From contig JBFWNZ010000062.1 of the NCBI GenBank assembly GCA_050250795.1, positions 1 through 14,155 on the forward strand: a stretch of 14,155 nucleotides of DNA, given 5' to 3'. Under the pieces are notes generated by a model that was not told where the DNA came from, ran no database searches, and saw only the letters and a program-made list of their open reading frames with translations. Source of the DNA: JBFWNZ01 sp050250795 (GTDB lineage: Bacteria; Pseudomonadota; Alphaproteobacteria; UBA8366). This document shows positions 13,791 to 14,155 of this stretch, one piece after another; position 1 is the stretch's first letter, and each line of letters starts with the position of its first letter. The translations under genes were made by a program, and so were the position numbers.

Positions 13791-14155
13791 TTGCTAACCA
13801 CACGCCGGATTGCAGGTCCGGTCTTCGCCCTCGCGATTTGGTTCCGACCGCTGCGCTTGGCTTCGTAGAGAGCGGTATCGGCCGCGACGATCAAATCTTC
13901 CACCGAGATGCCCTCGACCGCTTCCGCAAGACCGCCGCTGAAGCTGACACGAAAGGCCGAACCGGCATGGCTGTGCTCGCTGGCCGCAAAATCGCCTCTC
14001 AACCGGTCAAGCAGGCGCCGCCCCTCATCCAGCGGGGTATCCGGCAGGATGATCGCAAACTCCTCGCCGCCATAACGCCCGACGGTATCGCCGCGTCGCA
14101 GCCTCTGCCGCAGCAGGCGGGCCAGATTGCGGATCACCGAATCGCCGGCCGGATG
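13778..14155 (-). CDS. GGDEF-domain diguanylate cyclase, C-terminal part (5' end beyond window)
   Basis: The last 125 residues of a diguanylate cyclase; the frame is open to the right edge. It enters with HPAGD (the GHxxGD metal/substrate loop), then RYGGEEF, an intact active-site motif of the GG[D/E]EF type. RRGD lies exactly five residues before GGEEF, the usual position of the inhibitory RxxD I-site, so the enzyme should make c-di-GMP and be product-inhibited. Later family marks are VSFSGG (usually SxG) and ADTALYEAKRSGRNQI near the C-terminus. The sensory N-terminus is not visible. Its stop is 2 bases before the TTG start of the dehydrogenase gene, and the message may continue into that gene and the SDR. 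Confidence 0.95.
   Translation of the reverse strand, partial: HPAGDSVIRNLARLLRQRLRRGDTVGRYGGEEFAIILPDTPLDEGRRLLDRLRGDFAASEHSHAGSAFRVSFSGGLAEAVEGISVEDLIVAADTALYEAKRSGRNQIARAKTGPAIRRVVSKRGG

Overview
The window looks like chromosomal DNA of a G+C-rich alphaproteobacterium. I lean towards a Rhodospirillales- or Rhizobiales-like lineage, because a single polypeptide joining a GH17 domain to a family 2 glycosyltransferase (NdvB type) is known from Bradyrhizobium and relatives. That placement is inference. I see no rRNA, tRNA, CRISPR array, transposase or integrase. Coding density is high except for one gap of about 630 bases (2045-2674) that contains a very AT-rich island.

Layout. (1) Positions 1-2044, minus strand: a SAM-dependent methyltransferase, then, 4 bases downstream, a TPR-glycosyltransferase (GT9/GT41-like) whose 3' end is cut by the left edge. 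Together they look like a small glycan- or protein-modification unit. (2) Positions 2045-2674: non-coding, with an AT-rich island, repeated ATTGATC sites and two small inverted repeats. (3) Positions 2675-5287, plus strand: the NdvB-like beta-glucan synthase, then a strong 36-base hairpin and a small two-helix membrane protein gene (5371-5658). (4) Positions 5668-7122, minus strand: a TrkH-family potassium transporter with all four selectivity-filter loops recognisable. (5) Positions 7325-12179, plus strand: a compact run of five genes: short-chain dehydrogenase, FUSC-family membrane protein, small SAF-domain subunit, large UxaA/GarD-type subunit, and an FAD/NAD(P)-binding monooxygenase-like protein. 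(6) Positions 12188-14155, minus strand and convergent with (5): a GGDEF diguanylate cyclase (5' part cut by the right edge), a 3-hydroxyacyl-CoA dehydrogenase-type enzyme and a second short-chain dehydrogenase, with 1-2 bases between neighbours.

How the genes may work together. Blocks 5 and 6 share enzyme types expected of hydroxy-acid catabolism: two SDRs, a hydroxyacid dehydrogenase, a two-subunit UxaA-like lyase/dehydratase, an FAD oxidoreductase and a possible acid exporter. No uptake transporter or regulator lies in the window and the substrate cannot be named. The best leads for something new are: the large UxaA-like subunit, which lacks several cysteines I recall from altronate dehydratase; the GGDEF/dehydrogenase junction, where a G7 tract is at once a ribosome-binding site for a TTG start and a canonical -1 slippery heptamer that would fuse the two proteins in frame; and the convergent operon pair as a possible undescribed pathway.
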